Assembly (NCBI GenBank): GCA_018398765.1
Contig: JAHBMJ010002064.1
Location: 1 to 64,000, forward strand
Reading direction: 5' to 3'
Length of the DNA stretch: 64,000 bases
Source of the DNA: Chromera velia
Lineage: Eukaryota; Sar; Chromeraceae
The position numbers and the translations under genes are program-made. The notes under the pieces were generated by a model that saw only the letters and a list, made by a program, of their open reading frames with translations, made no database searches and was not told the origin of the DNA. Of this stretch, positions 24,169 to 35,956 are shown piece after piece. How positions within the stretch are numbered: position 1 is the stretch's first letter; each line of letters starts with the position of its first letter.

Positions 24169-27100
24169 AGTGGAGAAAAAGTATAGCTCTACCCTTCCAA
24201 TCCGATTCCGGCTTCCGCTTTCGAGCTCACGCTCCCCTCCTTCCCGTTCAGCAAATCCGCCTCCAACTCTTCGAGATCTCTTTCTTGAAGAAGTCAACAA
24301 TCTAGGAGCAACCACAGAGGATCCCCCCTTGCGTCAACAGAAACCTGCGGGGGGAGACCAAGATATATCTGAAATCGATGCACCAAACTGGAGGGGAGCG
24401 GGCAGTTTTGAGTTGTCGGTGCCAGTGAAATTTTTCCTCGGTCCGGGCCCCATCGACCCCGGGACTGTTTCCTCTGACTCAGAAAGTGAGGGAGGATTTG
24501 CGAGAAAGGGGAGCGGCTTGAAGAGGGCTTTCAGTCTGAAGAAAAACTCGTCACGTAAGGGAACGAGAGGGAGGCCGACCGTCCCGTCTCATCTGACAGG
24601 TCTGCCTGGTCTCTTTCTCGTTGAGAGTGAGACGCTCAACCTGCCCGATTCCATCCCCACCTCTGCTCTGCCCCAGATCAGATGGGAATCTATCGCAGAG
24701 AAAGATCAGACCCCCGATTGGGCACTCAAGAGCAACCCTCCTCACCCTGGGGCTCAGATGGTGGGTGTGGTTCCTGCGCTCTCACGCAGGGGTGACTTCT
24801 CCAAGGTACCATGGCATCCACGTGATGTTGCACAAGTGCGTCTCTGTGTATCACAGAATGAGGAGGCAGGGTCGCAGTCAAACACCCACACAAGCTGGGT
24901 ATCCATTGTACCTCTCTTATCCCGATATCATATTGAAATGGCGTATGCGGCCTTTTGCCTCCACCATAAGCTCCCGATGACCCCCATTGACACATCTCTG
25001 CTAGCAGATGAAGGCGTCTGGGTCGTGCCACGGCGTCTGCACGTGCCCCAGGCGCAGTACCGCGCTCGTCTCCCGTTCGAAACTCAAGGGTGGACGGACA
25101 GGGCTCACCCCGCGCTTGCCACCCTTCGAAAGAAAAAACAGCAACAACACCGAGAGAGAAATCAGCGCCGAGTGACAGCGATCTCGGCAGCTCCCGACAA
25201 GCACGGAGAGAAACGTTCGCAGAGCGTTTTCTCTGTGATTCAGCAGAAGAGGGAAGGGCGAACGGATGGGGCAGCGCCTGGCCCGCCGACTGATGACAGG
25301 GTTGGGTGTGTCGGCGCGTATTGTCCCCTGCCCGCTTATTCACCGTATGAGCTCGAGAAGGGTTGTTCAGGATTCTCACGTGTAGCGCTGAGGGAGAGGA
25401 CGGTGAAGGTGGTGGCAAACCGTCACCTCTCACTTGCACCCGCCGCCACGCGTTGGGTTCTCTTCCACTTTGGTCTGCTTCACAGGTTGCTTGGCTCATA
25501 TGTCCGACCGTCATCCTGGGTCGGTCGGGTGATGTTTGCCGTCACCGAGCTCGGTGTTTCGCTGTTTCAAGACCTTTTCTTTCTTGTCCCCTCAGTTTTT
25601 GTCCTCGTCGTCGGTATGGCAATCGATAGGGGGGCTGTGTGGTTTGCAGTCAGGTATGTCAGTTTGCCGAAAACGCAAGTCATAATTGGGACCGGCAACG
25701 GGCAGATGAGTGGAGTGGACGAGGTGCTGGAGGCCGAGCGGGTGGATGTTAATTGCCCAGTGTGGGGGGGTCTTGCCATCCCTCAATACATCACCTGTGC
25801 GGGGGTGTCGGATGGATTTCTGGAGAAAATCTATCGGTTGGTGACACCAGAGAGGTTCGCACTGGCCCTGTTCATCATCATTTACAACTCCTACATGTGG
25901 TTCGCCATCTTTTGGTTGAACTTCAGATCGCAGACAGTCGCAAGGAAAGCCGCACACGTGCGGATGGGGGATGACAGCGCAAAGTGCTGTGGCGGTGCCT
26001 GTGGGTGGAAGTTTGACCGAGTCATACACCTCGTCACATCAGTCCTCTATCTCTTCTGTCTGTACACAGCAGTCGTGTCGATGTTCTCGACACTCCTGTG
26101 GATTCTTCTAGCAGCGTTCCTGTACCCGCAACTCCTCGCACAGTACGCCACCACCATTGCCAGCTGGCTCACAGTCGCCTTTGTCGTCCCTCGAAGTTTG
26201 ATCAATTCGGCCCGTTTTATGTCCCCCAGAGTCGACGCTTTAGTCGACTCAGTAGCTGAAACTCTGTTCGATGAGTTTGAATTTGAAGACGATTGGAAGA
26301 GAGAGGGAGACAGAAGACATGGGGGAGCGTCCAGGTCCTCTTACTCGTCCGACGGCATCCTCAGCCGGATAGAGCAGAACATGAGAGATGTGGCCCAAAA
26401 AATCCTTCCCCCCCAAGTCTATGCAGAGCCAATGCTGAGGAAGGAAGATTTTGTGGAAGAGCTTCGAAGAGAGGTGGCTGCCTTAGGGCAGCACGAATCT
26501 CTCCTCACAATAGGAAGTCCGTTTGTCTTTGCACAAGAAAAGCTGAATGAGAAGGTGGGAGATCTCTTCCTTCATTGCATTCGGGAAGAGAGACACCACC
26601 TTCAGGATGCACTTCCGCACATTGTCAGAAACCTTCGTCTTCCCTCTGTCGGAGGGAAATTCAACAACAAAGAAAGCGAATTCGTGATTGCGATGGCATC
26701 TCTTCACAAGAGAAGACACAGAACAAGTGAAGTGTTGAGGAAACTCTTCGCTACTCCGACGCAGAACCTTCTTTGTGAGTACGTCCGATGCGCATCCTCG
26801 GTCAGTCGCTGGAAGAAAGATCGGAGCCTTCTCTACTCTCCATGTTTATAAGTCATGCTCTCTTGTTTTTTATATTAATGAGCATGCTTGTCTCCCTCTG
26901 TTCGTCTTTCTTCTTTTGAAGGACTTTCCTAAAAAAACCGTTTTTGACACTTTGCTTTTTGACACTTTGTTTCTCTGCTGTTTCTGGTCTTCCACTGTTC
27001 CCCGGTTTCGCCTTTTTCCATGAATTTCTAATCTATCTCTGCATGCTCCGAACGCCTTTTTCCCCCTTTCTTTTCCCTCTGTGCTAACAATAAAATCATT

Positions 27101-30100
27101 CTTCAATCAATATCTGCAGGCTTCCAGCCTCCGTGAGGTCCATGTCCTCTATTCCCGTCTGAGGGAATGTATGGACGTTGACGGATCCTCCGCCTGCGTT
27201 GGCTTCTTCCTCCAACGCTTCCCCCCCGTCAGCGACAGGGGCCGGCGGGCTGCTGTGGAAGCCGCAGTGGCAGAAGCGCTTTTGGGGACCTCCGATACTG
27301 CAGATTCTCAGAGAGAGATGGAAGAAGCCTCAGCAGCTCCCATTGATTCCTCTTGTCATGACAGCAAGAAGGAGGCTCAGTCCAAATCACCTGCACAGGG
27401 GGCTGGCAGTGAGGGGGCAGGTCCTCCGAAGAGGCCTGAGGAAAGTGAGGAGGACAGGAAGAACAGTGGTCTCTCTGTAGACCGCGTGGCATCTTTGGTT
27501 CGATGTGTGAGCGTTCAACAGCTGCTACTGGACTGCGGGCTGGCATTTGACCTTGAGGACATATTGCACATGCACCTTGTCTTGGGTCTCTTTGGCAAGC
27601 GCCAGAGTCCACTCTCTGTCCCCCGAATCAGACTCAGCCCTGTTAAAGAGGTACCTCCTCCATCTCCATCAGCTTCCAACTCAAAGAATCAACAAGAAGC
27701 GCCTCCCCAAATTTCGAATTTCTCTCCCGGACCGTCAGCCCGTCTCGTTTCCTAAGCTGCCTGGCAGACCATCCCCCTACTGGGGGACATCGATGCTGGG
27801 TTGAACGACGCAGCCAGCACTGACCACGCACCCAGCCTCAGCAGCAGCCTGGTGAATGACGTTGCAAAGGGATTTGAAGAAGCCGACGGGTTTGTGTGGG
27901 AGCCCCAGTCTGGTACACAAAACCCGCGTGCAACGCAAGGAGAAGAAGAAGAAGAACAGACACGTGATAATGACCCACTGGGAACATTTGTGTAGAGAGA
28001 AATGTTTGCTGACATTCTGTCCCAAATTGGACTCGAAGAGGTTCTTCGCTCTCTTGAAGAAGAAAATGAGAGAACCTGCATTCAGCAAGACAGACCGGAG
28101 GAGCAGCAGGAGGAGGAAACAGAGGAGAAACAAAAAACCTTTACACCGACTTGTAGGGACATTGTCGGCCGCTTTTGGGCGTCCAACGATCTCTGTGGAC
28201 TTGCACCTGCTCAGCGTTCCATCAGCAAAGTGTCCAAAGTCTTCCACCAATGGCTTCTCCTCAGATACGGATCGCGGAACAGTTTTAACGCCAGAGCACA
28301 CAGAGACGCTATGAGGGCAGTGGGGAAAAAGGCAGGCGAATCGACAGGCCCAGGAAACCATGAGGGTCCTACCGACCCCCTCACACATTCTGTGTCTGCG
28401 TGTGTGAGTGACAAGGCAGCAGCCCTCCTGGAAGACCTCGAACAGGAGGATGTGGAGACGATGTGGGATGTTCTGGACAAAGGAGACATCGAAACCGAGG
28501 TAGGTAGGTAGGTGGGTGACTTGGTTGGTGTGCACGTGTGTAGTTTGATTAAAGTATCTCTTGTCTTTAGGGGTCGTATGGGGGGCTTTTATCATTTGCA
28601 GGGGCCCAGGAAGTCATCATTTCTCTCTCCAATCATGTGCCACGCAACACCCTGGACTAAACATGCTTTTATGTAGGAACGCAATCCTGAATGCACGGCT
28701 GATGCAGTTACAGAAGACAGAAAATGAGTCTGGAGTCTTAGAAGGGAGAGGGAGAGGAAAGTGGAAGTCGGACCGGCTGATACGAAGGGAAAGGGGGGCG
28801 CTTGCGCTTTTTTTCTTAGGGTTTAGTGGGCTGACCTTCAGCGCTGTGGAATCTTTCGTGAGCGACAAATTGGGACTTCACAAAATCGGGAAAGAGGCGC
28901 TCATGCAGGTCTGTCTCTCTCTCTGTCTGCCTGTATGCATGCAGGATACACACCTTTTGGGTTACCTGTTTTTGGTGTGTTTCTGTGTCTCGTTTTCTCA
29001 TCTACTTCAGTCGGTTCTCAGCCCGCATGATTCTAGTTGTAATCATGCACCTGCATATGCGTGCAGGCATTCGACAACTTCGATCGTCACAAGACGGGGC
29101 GTCTGACACTTCTGGAGCTCAAAAGCCTCCTTCGATTTGTTGCGACAACACAACTGCAAATGAGACTGATGGGCCGCATCGGTCTCTCGCGGAGGCGAAT
29201 CTTCTTGTCCACTCTGCTGACCCTCACCGTGCTGGCTCTCATATTCGTCTTCATCATGGTCGCTTTCACTGCTTTCAGGTAAGTTTTTCGGACAGTCTGT
29301 CGGTGGCTCGGTCAAGTAGTCAGTCAGTCTCTCAGTCAGTCAGTCAGCCAGTCAGTCAGTCACTCAGTCAGTCAGTCAGGCAGTCAGGCAGTCAGGCAGT
29401 CAGGCAGTCAGGCAGTCAGGCAGTCAGGCAGTCAGGCAGTCAGGCAGGCAGTCAGGCAGTCACTCAGTCACTCAGTCACTCAGTCACTCAGTCAGTCAGT
29501 CAGTCAGTCTCCCAGTCAGTCAGTCTCTCAGTCAGTCAGTCTCTCAGTCAGTCAGTCTGTTAGTCAGTCACTCAGTCAGTCACTCAGTCAGTCAGTCACT
29601 CAGTCAGGCAGTCAGTCACTCAGTCAGTCAGTCAGTCACTCAGTCAGTCAGTCAGTGAGTCACTCAGTCAGTCACTCAGTCAGTCTCTCAGTCACTCAGT
29701 CAGTCAGTCAGTCACTCAGTCAGTCAGTCAGTCAGCCAGTCAGTCAGTCAGTCAGTCAGTCAGTCAGTCAGTCAGTCAGTCTCTCAGTCAGTCAGTCTCT
29801 CAGTCAGTCAGTCAGTCAGTCAGTCAGTCAGTCAGTCAGTCAGTCACTCAGTCAGTCAGTCAGTGAGTCAGTCAGTCAGTCAGTCAGTCAGTCAGTCAGT
29901 CAGTCAGTCAGTCTCTCAGTCAGTCAGTCAGTCAGTCAGTCAGTCAGTCAGTCAGTCACTCAGTCACTCAGTCACTCAGTCACTCAGTCACTCAGTCACT
30001 CAGTCAGTCAGTCAGTCAGTCAGTCGGTCAGTCAGTCAGTCAGTCAGTCAGTCAGTCAGTCAGTCAGTCTCTCAGTCAGTCAGTCAGTCACTCAGTCAGT

Positions 30101-31207
30101 CACTCAGTCAGTCAGTCAGTCACTCAGTCAGTCAGTCAGTCAGTCACTCAGTCAGTCAGTCAGTCAGTCAGTCAGTCACTCAGTCAGTCAGTCAGTCAGT
30201 CAGTCACTCAGTCACTCAGTCAGTCAGTCAGTCAGTCACTCAGTCAGTGAGTCAGTCAGTCAGTCAGTCAGTCTCTCAGTCAGTCAGTCAGTCACTCAGT
30301 CAGTCAGTCAGTCTCTCAGTCAGTCAGTCAGTCAGTCAGTCACTCAGTCAGTCAGTCAGTCAGTCACTCAGTCAGTCAGTCAGTCAGTGAGTCACTCAGT
30401 CAGTCAGTCAGTCAGTCAGTCGGTCAGTCAGTCAGTCAGTCAGTCAGTCAGTCAGTCAGTCAGTCAGTCAGTCACTCAGTCTCTCAGTCAGTCAGTCAGG
30501 CAGTCAGGCAGTCAGCCAGTCAGTCAGTCAGTCAGTCAGTCAGTCAGTCACGCACTCAGTCAGTTAGTCAGCCAGTCAGCCAGTCAGTCAGTCAGTCACT
30601 CACTCAGCCAGTCAGCCAGTCAGCCAGTCAGCCAGTCAGTCAGCCAGCCAGTCAGTCAGTCAGTCAGTCACTCACTCAGTCACTCAGTCAGTCAGTCAGT
30701 CAGTCAGTCAGTGAGTCAGTCAGTCAGTCAGTCAGCCAGCAAATCAACCAACTTCCACGCAAGTCGCTGAGCCCTTTTCAAATGGACGTTCCCGTATGCT
30801 TCGTGTTCTTCTCACCTGTGCTGTGAGCCTCCCCTCCTTTCTTCTCTGTACAGAGTTGCGCTCCAATTTTTCCGCATTTCACAAAGCACCCCTTACTTCG
30901 AACTTTCCATGTGATGGCACGATGGGATTGGATTGATTGGACCTGCAGGAAAGACCCTAGCGACACTGAAATCATGGACACACTTGTTGAGTCGGGTTTT
31001 GCGGTTTTGGCAGCTGTAGGCGTGGGTAGTTGGGGTTCAAGCAATCCTCTGGAGAAGTACGTGGAGGCTCTGTGGCTGGCCCTGGAGTCGGAACTTCAAA
31101 ACAGGGTGGCGCTGATGGCTATTCGAAAAAAGACCTTCCACAACCGTGTAGACTCCGGTGCTGATTCTCGGGGAGGAGGGGTCGATGAACTGAAGAAATC
31201 TCAGTGA
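23390..31207 (+). CDS. Large multi-pass membrane protein with EF-hand-like motif
   Basis: One long exon runs to about 26800 (GTCAGT donor). It has a strand-rich domain (23850-24120), a polyglutamine tract (CAG repeat, ~24141-24170), low complexity, then membrane helices at 25560-25650, 25855-25920 and 26035-26190. Exons 27120-27650, 27768-27912 and 28000-28499 follow; introns between them remove an in-frame TAA (27753) and TAG (27993). Exon ~28680-28909 has a hydrophobic segment. Exon 29067-29278 has a degenerate EF-hand (FDNFDRHKTGRLTLLELKSL) and a helix (IFLSTLLTLTVLALIFVFIM). The last exon, 30950-31207, ends KKSQ-stop. The join around 28571-28680 does not close in phase. I recognise no family; helices plus an EF-hand relic fit a calcium-linked channel or transporter, but that is a guess. 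Confidence 0.5.
29314..30745 (+). repeat. 1.4-kb (CAGT)n tetranucleotide array
   Basis: This fills most of the last intron of the membrane-protein gene, starting about 35 bases after the donor at 29279. The core is CAGT with interspersed CTCT, GGCA and CACT variants. The pure unit contains no stop in any plus frame, so it yields long meaningless Ser/Val/Gln frames. Confidence 0.97.
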
Positions 31208-32883
31208 GTGAGGGATCGGTCGATCCATTTATCGATCGATCGATCGATCGAAAGGGCTGGCGCTGAGGGTCTGTGCGTGCCAGTGACAGTCTCATTCAAA
31301 AGGCAAAGGATGAGGTAGTCAATCTGCTTCAAGGTCGAGAGGGGCACGACGGCGATAGATTGAATCGATCGGACGATGAGGTTCTTAGCCCTGTCAACAG
31401 AGAGATGATGGTGACAAGAAGTGTAAACGTTGCAGATCTTTACTGAAATCATTTCTCTTGTTCACTACAAGCATGCAGCTCCTTTCAAAGTCTGTTCAGT
31501 CTTTCTCTGAAAGAGTCATACATCGATCGAAGATATGCCATTGGAGTAACGAAACGAAGGAAACACAAGCTGGCCAGAAAGCTGTAGAGAAAGCCAGGAA
31601 AAACGCGGATGAGGCTCTTTTATATGTTTTGAATTTTGCGTCAACAATAAGGTTTTCCTATAAGTTTTAAAGAATAACCAAACACAGTTAAAAACTGATT
31701 TGGATATCATGTATTTTTTGAAAAATTGAATTACATGTTCCTTCCAAAACCAGGCTTAATTTGGGGGATTCATGGAATTTAATGGAATTTACGTTTATAA
31801 TTAGATGTTAGTGGAATACTTGAAAGAATTTACCGTGAAATCTACACTGTTCAGATAACTTGAAGAGTAACGGCTCTAGAATAGTAACAAGACCCCCATC
31901 ATAACCCTTATGTGGACCTAGATGTGAATGGTGTAGTGAAATCTACTCGTCTAGATTTCATACAGTAAATTTAACAAACTTTAGAGGCTTATTTCTCTAA
32001 AAAATTTTGCAGTCCACAAAGAGTTAAGAGCTCACATTAGTCGTGCTTATGCTATTGAACTCCTAATGAAACTAACAAGTTGCATGAAAACAAATTTATA
32101 CTTCAAGTTAGATGCATCATGCATGCACATAAAAACAAGCATAATTAAAAAACAATTAAAAATTTATAGATTCAATGAAGAATCAATAAAAAATAACTTC
32201 GAAAGTAACGGTCTCACATCAAGTATACACTAGTAGATAGAGCAACACTTTGTTCCGGCCGGACGTTCAAAGTTGTCGATCAGACTTCATTGAATCAATG
32301 CATGAAGGCATTAATGGGCAGTTATGCGGATCGAGAGATAGGTAAAGGGACGCAATGCCATGCAGAAAGGGAGGAAGCGGAAGGGGAAAGACAAAAGCTC
32401 GAAAGACTCTCAGAGAGATCGAAAGGAAGAGAAGCCCCGAAGAGAAGGAGAGGCTAAACGAGAGGGGGGTACAGGAGACATCCTGAGAGAGACTCACCTC
32501 ATGGGCGAGAAAGAAGAAACTTATCACCTAGAGGGAGGCTCTGAAAAGAGATGGTGGTGAAGAGAGCGCATGCTAGAGCACATGTGAGAAAAATATGGAC
32601 TTGGGATGGAAACAGACCGACACGAAGAGACTGAAAACATGCAGAATCGGCAGCACATTGGAAGAGTCACCCCACTTACAAAGAAAAGCCATCGAGTCGC
32701 AAAGGAAATCGTTTCTGGGATTATACGTCTCCCACACGCGCACATGAGAAAGACGGACGAGCAAAAGTACGCACGCTCACTCACTCACCCACTCACTCAC
32801 TCACTCACACATGCACACACACACACGCGCGCGCGCACGCAAGCACGCACGCATAGAGAGAGAGAGCGAGCGAGCGAGTGAGC

Positions 32884-32919
<36 letters not shown>

Positions 32920-33073
32920 CGTGACACTCGAACTCTCACTCACTCACTCACTCACTCACTCACTGAATAAGTTTGAGCGTCACTCAGTCAGTCATCAAAT
33001 TTCATTGGTCTCTCGGTCAGTTAGTAGGTCAGCCAGTTCATTACGTAAACAAATGCAAAAGAGACTTATGCCG
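31208..33073. other. Intergenic; AT-rich element and microsatellites
   Basis: A (CGAT)n palindromic run lies at 31232-31250. Bases 31680-32260 are AT-rich and share stretches with 34.25-34.5 kb. Bases 32770-32965 hold (CACT)n, (CA)n, (CG)n and (GA)n runs. A minus-strand frame at 31400-31270 reads plausibly (NLIVRSIQSIAVVPLSTLKQ) but has no linked exons. Confidence 0.4.
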
Positions 33074-33871
33074 TCATGGTTTCTGTACCCGTGAGAAGTC
33101 TTGGCGGATCGTTCCATCCTTCTCGGGTCCCTGTATTCTCCAGAGAAACTGAAAGGCTTCATCCGATACAATGAACGCCTGGAGGTCATAATTGTCTGCC
33201 ACACACAGATGATGCGCACGACATTCCTTCTCGTCCTGAAACGGCAGATCGTGAAAGAACCGAAGATGCCTCATGCACACATTTCTTACAGCTTCCCTTC
33301 TTTTCTCTGCTTCCTCCAGCTCCTCGTGCTCTTTTGAACCCTCAACTGGCAGATCAGTTCCTCTTTGACCCCCAGCCTTCAGCTCACAAAGGGCCAAAGA
33401 CTCCAAAAAAGACTTCAAACAGCTCTGAGAGTCAACGAAATAGACACGGCAAGGGGACTCCTCGCAGTCGAACACGTACTGTCTGGAGACTTGCAGAGGA
33501 GTGGGCATCCCTTCAGCGTGAAACTCTCCGGCCTCATCGTACAGGAGGAGACGCAGCCAGGGTGGTTGCCCGGGTGCTTCGTCATCACCTGGAGAAGCGA
33601 AGGCCAGAACACCGTCGCTCCCTCCACGGACCAATGGACGGAAGTGGACGGATCCTTTCATGTGTCCACAGCCTCCTCCCCTGAGATACTTCACTTCTTT
33701 GGACTGCTCCCATTCTCCTCTCAGGTAATCATACAGATTTGTCCCTCTTTGGAGGGACATGGAGGAGACGGCTCTCGTCTTCAGAGACGGGAGAGAGAGC
33801 GACTGGAACGGGCGCTCGAACTGGAGGGGGAGAAACGCAACAGTCTTGCAGGCAGGCAGTGCAGCCCCCAT
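33074..33871 (-). CDS. DUF6314-like protein, single exon
   Basis: An intronless frame of 265 residues from ATG 33871. The first 38 residues are Ser/Ala/Leu-rich with few acids and could be an organelle presequence, or translation may start at a later Met before SLQRGTNLYDYL. The remainder fits the order I know from DUF6314 proteins: an early aromatic region ending GEW, a Gly-rich strand (GHMKGSVHFRPL), a Tyr-rich strand, RQYVFDCEE, a CRVYFVD strand, FHDLPF, a His/Cys segment (RAHHLCVADNYDLQAF), and the end FLWRIQGPEKDGTIRQDF. The family's biochemical role is unknown. Recognition is from motif order only, not an alignment. No introns, unlike genes on either side further out. Confidence 0.55.
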   Translation of the reverse strand: MGAALPACKTVAFLPLQFERPFQSLSLPSLKTRAVSSMSLQRGTNLYDYLRGEWEQSKEVKYLRGGGCGHMKGSVHFRPLVRGGSDGVLAFASPGDDEAPGQPPWLRLLLYDEAGEFHAEGMPTPLQVSRQYVFDCEESPCRVYFVDSQSCLKSFLESLALCELKAGGQRGTDLPVEGSKEHEELEEAEKRREAVRNVCMRHLRFFHDLPFQDEKECRAHHLCVADNYDLQAFIVSDEAFQFLWRIQGPEKDGTIRQDFSRVQKP

Positions 33872-35005
33872 GCGGAACCGGAAGCACGTGATTGGCTGAT
33901 TCGGTGATCTGATGAATCCCTCTACATGCGCTCACTTCCACCTCTACGTTTCTGAAATCGAAAGAGACGGACGTCTCCCCCTCGGCTCAGAGCTTTCGAA
34001 ACATGAGCGATGGTCGGCGCCGAAACTGGTCAAATTCACGAATTCCACAGGTACCACCCGTCTACACAGGATGTAATGACCTCATTGAGCTGTGCAGTAG
34101 GCCTGCTTTCATGATCTTTCACGGTCCTTGAATTCAGCTCTCAGTGTCCTCCCTCCATGCATTGCAGAGCATGCCATGCAGAGCCTTTCCGAGCTAGCTG
34201 CACGAGTCCTACATTAATATTATCATATATAGCTTGCATGCTCACGTCTACTAAGATTCCACTAAATTCCACAAACTTTGAGGCATGCATAACAAAAACC
34301 TCGATCATCAACTTTGGAGGCTTATTTCTCGTGATCCAGAAAGATTTAGGAGTAGTTAGGAGCTTAAATTAGCACTGTTTATAGAGCTTTATAAGATATA
34401 GAAACACTGCTAATTTGAGTTCCTCACTCTTTCTAGATTCGCCTCCAAAGTTTATGGAATTTTGTAGAATCTAGACGTCGTACAAATAAATCGATTCCAC
34501 GGTAAATTCTACTAAAATCCAAAAGTAAATTTCACTAAATTCCAAAGGTAAATTCCACTAAATTCCTAGGGAATTTGACCCAGTTTTGTAGGGAAGTTCA
34601 AAATTTGACTTACAATATAGAAAACTCCAGAAAACTCTTAAAAATTCTGGAGTTATTACGAGTTAAATTCTGTAACATAAAAGATCATAAAAGATCACTT
34701 CTCTCCATATTTGATAATCACTTAAAATTGGGTCCCAGACTAGGCCTTAAATGATAACCTACTGATAACTCCGATCTCTGCGGTCTCTCTCTTGCTCCAG
34801 CATGTTTCTTTTTTTCTCCTGATCCGCTTTGCCCGGGGGGAAATTGCCCCACATCATTCGACCAATCTTCAGAAAAGACGTACGGCAGTGAGAAATCAAT
34901 AGAATGAGAGTCATTGGGAGAGAAGCGAATCAGGGGTGGTGTCACAGTGCGATCGTGAGACGCACACTTAGAGAAACTAGCATGAAATTAACAGGGAAAG
35001 GGAAG
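33872..35005. other. Intergenic with an AT-rich foldback element
   Basis: Apart from the foldback repeat at 34245-34480, I see no gene. The stretch 34480-34700 repeats short variants of TAAATTCCACTAAATTCC. Confidence 0.45.
34245..34480. repeat. AT-rich inverted (foldback) repeat, MITE-like
   Basis: Two imperfect arms of roughly 100 bases face each other around 34375-34390. The left arm has ACTTTGGAGGC, AGGAGCTTAAATTAGCA and CTGTTT; the right arm carries their reverse complements in mirror order. Related sequence occurs near 31960-32050 and 880-985. No coding capacity. Confidence 0.55.
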
Positions 35006-35956
35006 TCAGGGGACACAGCGTCGCACACACGCACAGCAACGGTCGGCACCGTGACTTTTATGGCACAACATAATGGCGCCATCCGGAAGAGACAGGGAAA
35101 GCGCCTCAACAGTCTCGTCAGTCAGCGCACAATTGCAAACCCCCAACTCTCTCAGCCCCCTCAGACTCTCTAAACGCTTCCCCAGAGCTTCCCACCCAAC
35201 ACTGCTCAGTCGGGTGTTCCAGCCCAATTCGAGACTCTGCAGACCCAGCGGAAGAGACGGGAAAAGCAGCTTAGCGGTTGTATCGTCAAGCTGGCAGTAG
35301 TGAAGTCTGAGTGACTTCAGCTGCTGGAGTCTCTGAAGGCCCTCCCTCACAGACTCCCACCCTGCAGGTCCGATGTGGACATTGCTGTGAAGATCGAGCC
35401 TTTCTAGAGCAACGGGGAGCGTCGGGAACAGCGCCTTTGCACTCTCGTCCCCCAACCGACACATACAAACGTTGAGGACCTGAAGGCCCTCCAACCTCCC
35501 CAGAGACTCTCCCAAGGATTTCAACCTGCCCAATGGGGGGGTTAGGTCTGCACCCTCGCTTCTTCGACTGCAGTAGGTGAAAGACAGACGCTTCAACTGC
35601 GGTGTGCCCCTCTCTCTCTTTCTCCCTGCACGCTCTAGGAAGCGGCACAGATGCGGAAGTGTCCCTCCTTCAATGGCTGAGATGCCCAACTCCATCTCTT
35701 CAACTGAATCCGGAAGGGAGTCTAAGAGAAGCGAAAACTTTCCTGCAGAAAGCCTGCATTTTGAAAGATCCAGGCTCTTTAGAGAAATACGGACGAAGCC
35801 TCTGTTGACTAACCCGAGGGCCAGAAACGCAACACCGAAAGATTCTCTGCTGGAGGTCAGGGAGGAGACGGACAAAGCTTGATCGGATGCCCACGAATGC
35901 TCTAGAAGCAAGCCTAAGGCTTCGCTCCACAGCTGCAAAGGGGGTGGCGGCTGCAT
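35006..35956 (-). CDS. Leucine-rich repeat (RNI-like) protein, single exon
   Basis: 316 residues from ATG 35956, no introns. Leucine-rich units of the ribonuclease-inhibitor type occupy most of the protein, with a higher-order period of about 55 residues: LQVLNVCMCRLGDESAKALF, LKSLRLHYCQLDDTTAKLLF and LRELGVCNCALTDETVEALS begin successive blocks. Each has the LxxLxLxxCxLxD pattern. The last repeat is cut short and followed by a Cys-rich tail (CCACVRRC) that looks unrelated, so the reading frame may be a truncated copy of a longer LRR gene. The N-terminal 60 residues have no clear F-box. Likely a protein-binding scaffold; partner unknown. Confidence 0.75.
   Translation of the reverse strand: MQPPPPLQLWSEALGLLLEHSWASDQALSVSSLTSSRESFGVAFLALGLVNRGFVRISLKSLDLSKCRLSAGKFSLLLDSLPDSVEEMELGISAIEGGTLPHLCRFLERAGRKRERGTPQLKRLSFTYCSRRSEGADLTPPLGRLKSLGESLGRLEGLQVLNVCMCRLGDESAKALFPTLPVALERLDLHSNVHIGPAGWESVREGLQRLQQLKSLRLHYCQLDDTTAKLLFPSLPLGLQSLELGWNTRLSSVGWEALGKRLESLRGLRELGVCNCALTDETVEALSLSLPDGAIMLCHKSHGADRCCACVRRCVP

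Noticed and set aside
27753-27995. In-frame TAA and TAG as evidence of recoding in the membrane-protein gene
   Set aside because: Introns 27651-27767 and about 27913-27999 with proper GT-AG ends and matching phases remove both.
29655-30770. 371-codon Ser/Val/Gln frame and a smaller overlapping one
   Set aside because: They are read-through of the intronic CAGT repeat. All plus frames are open because the unit has no stop, and the flanking exons splice across it.
33365-33907. 180-codon plus-strand frame
   Set aside because: Antisense to the DUF6314-like gene, which has recognisable motif order; this frame has none.
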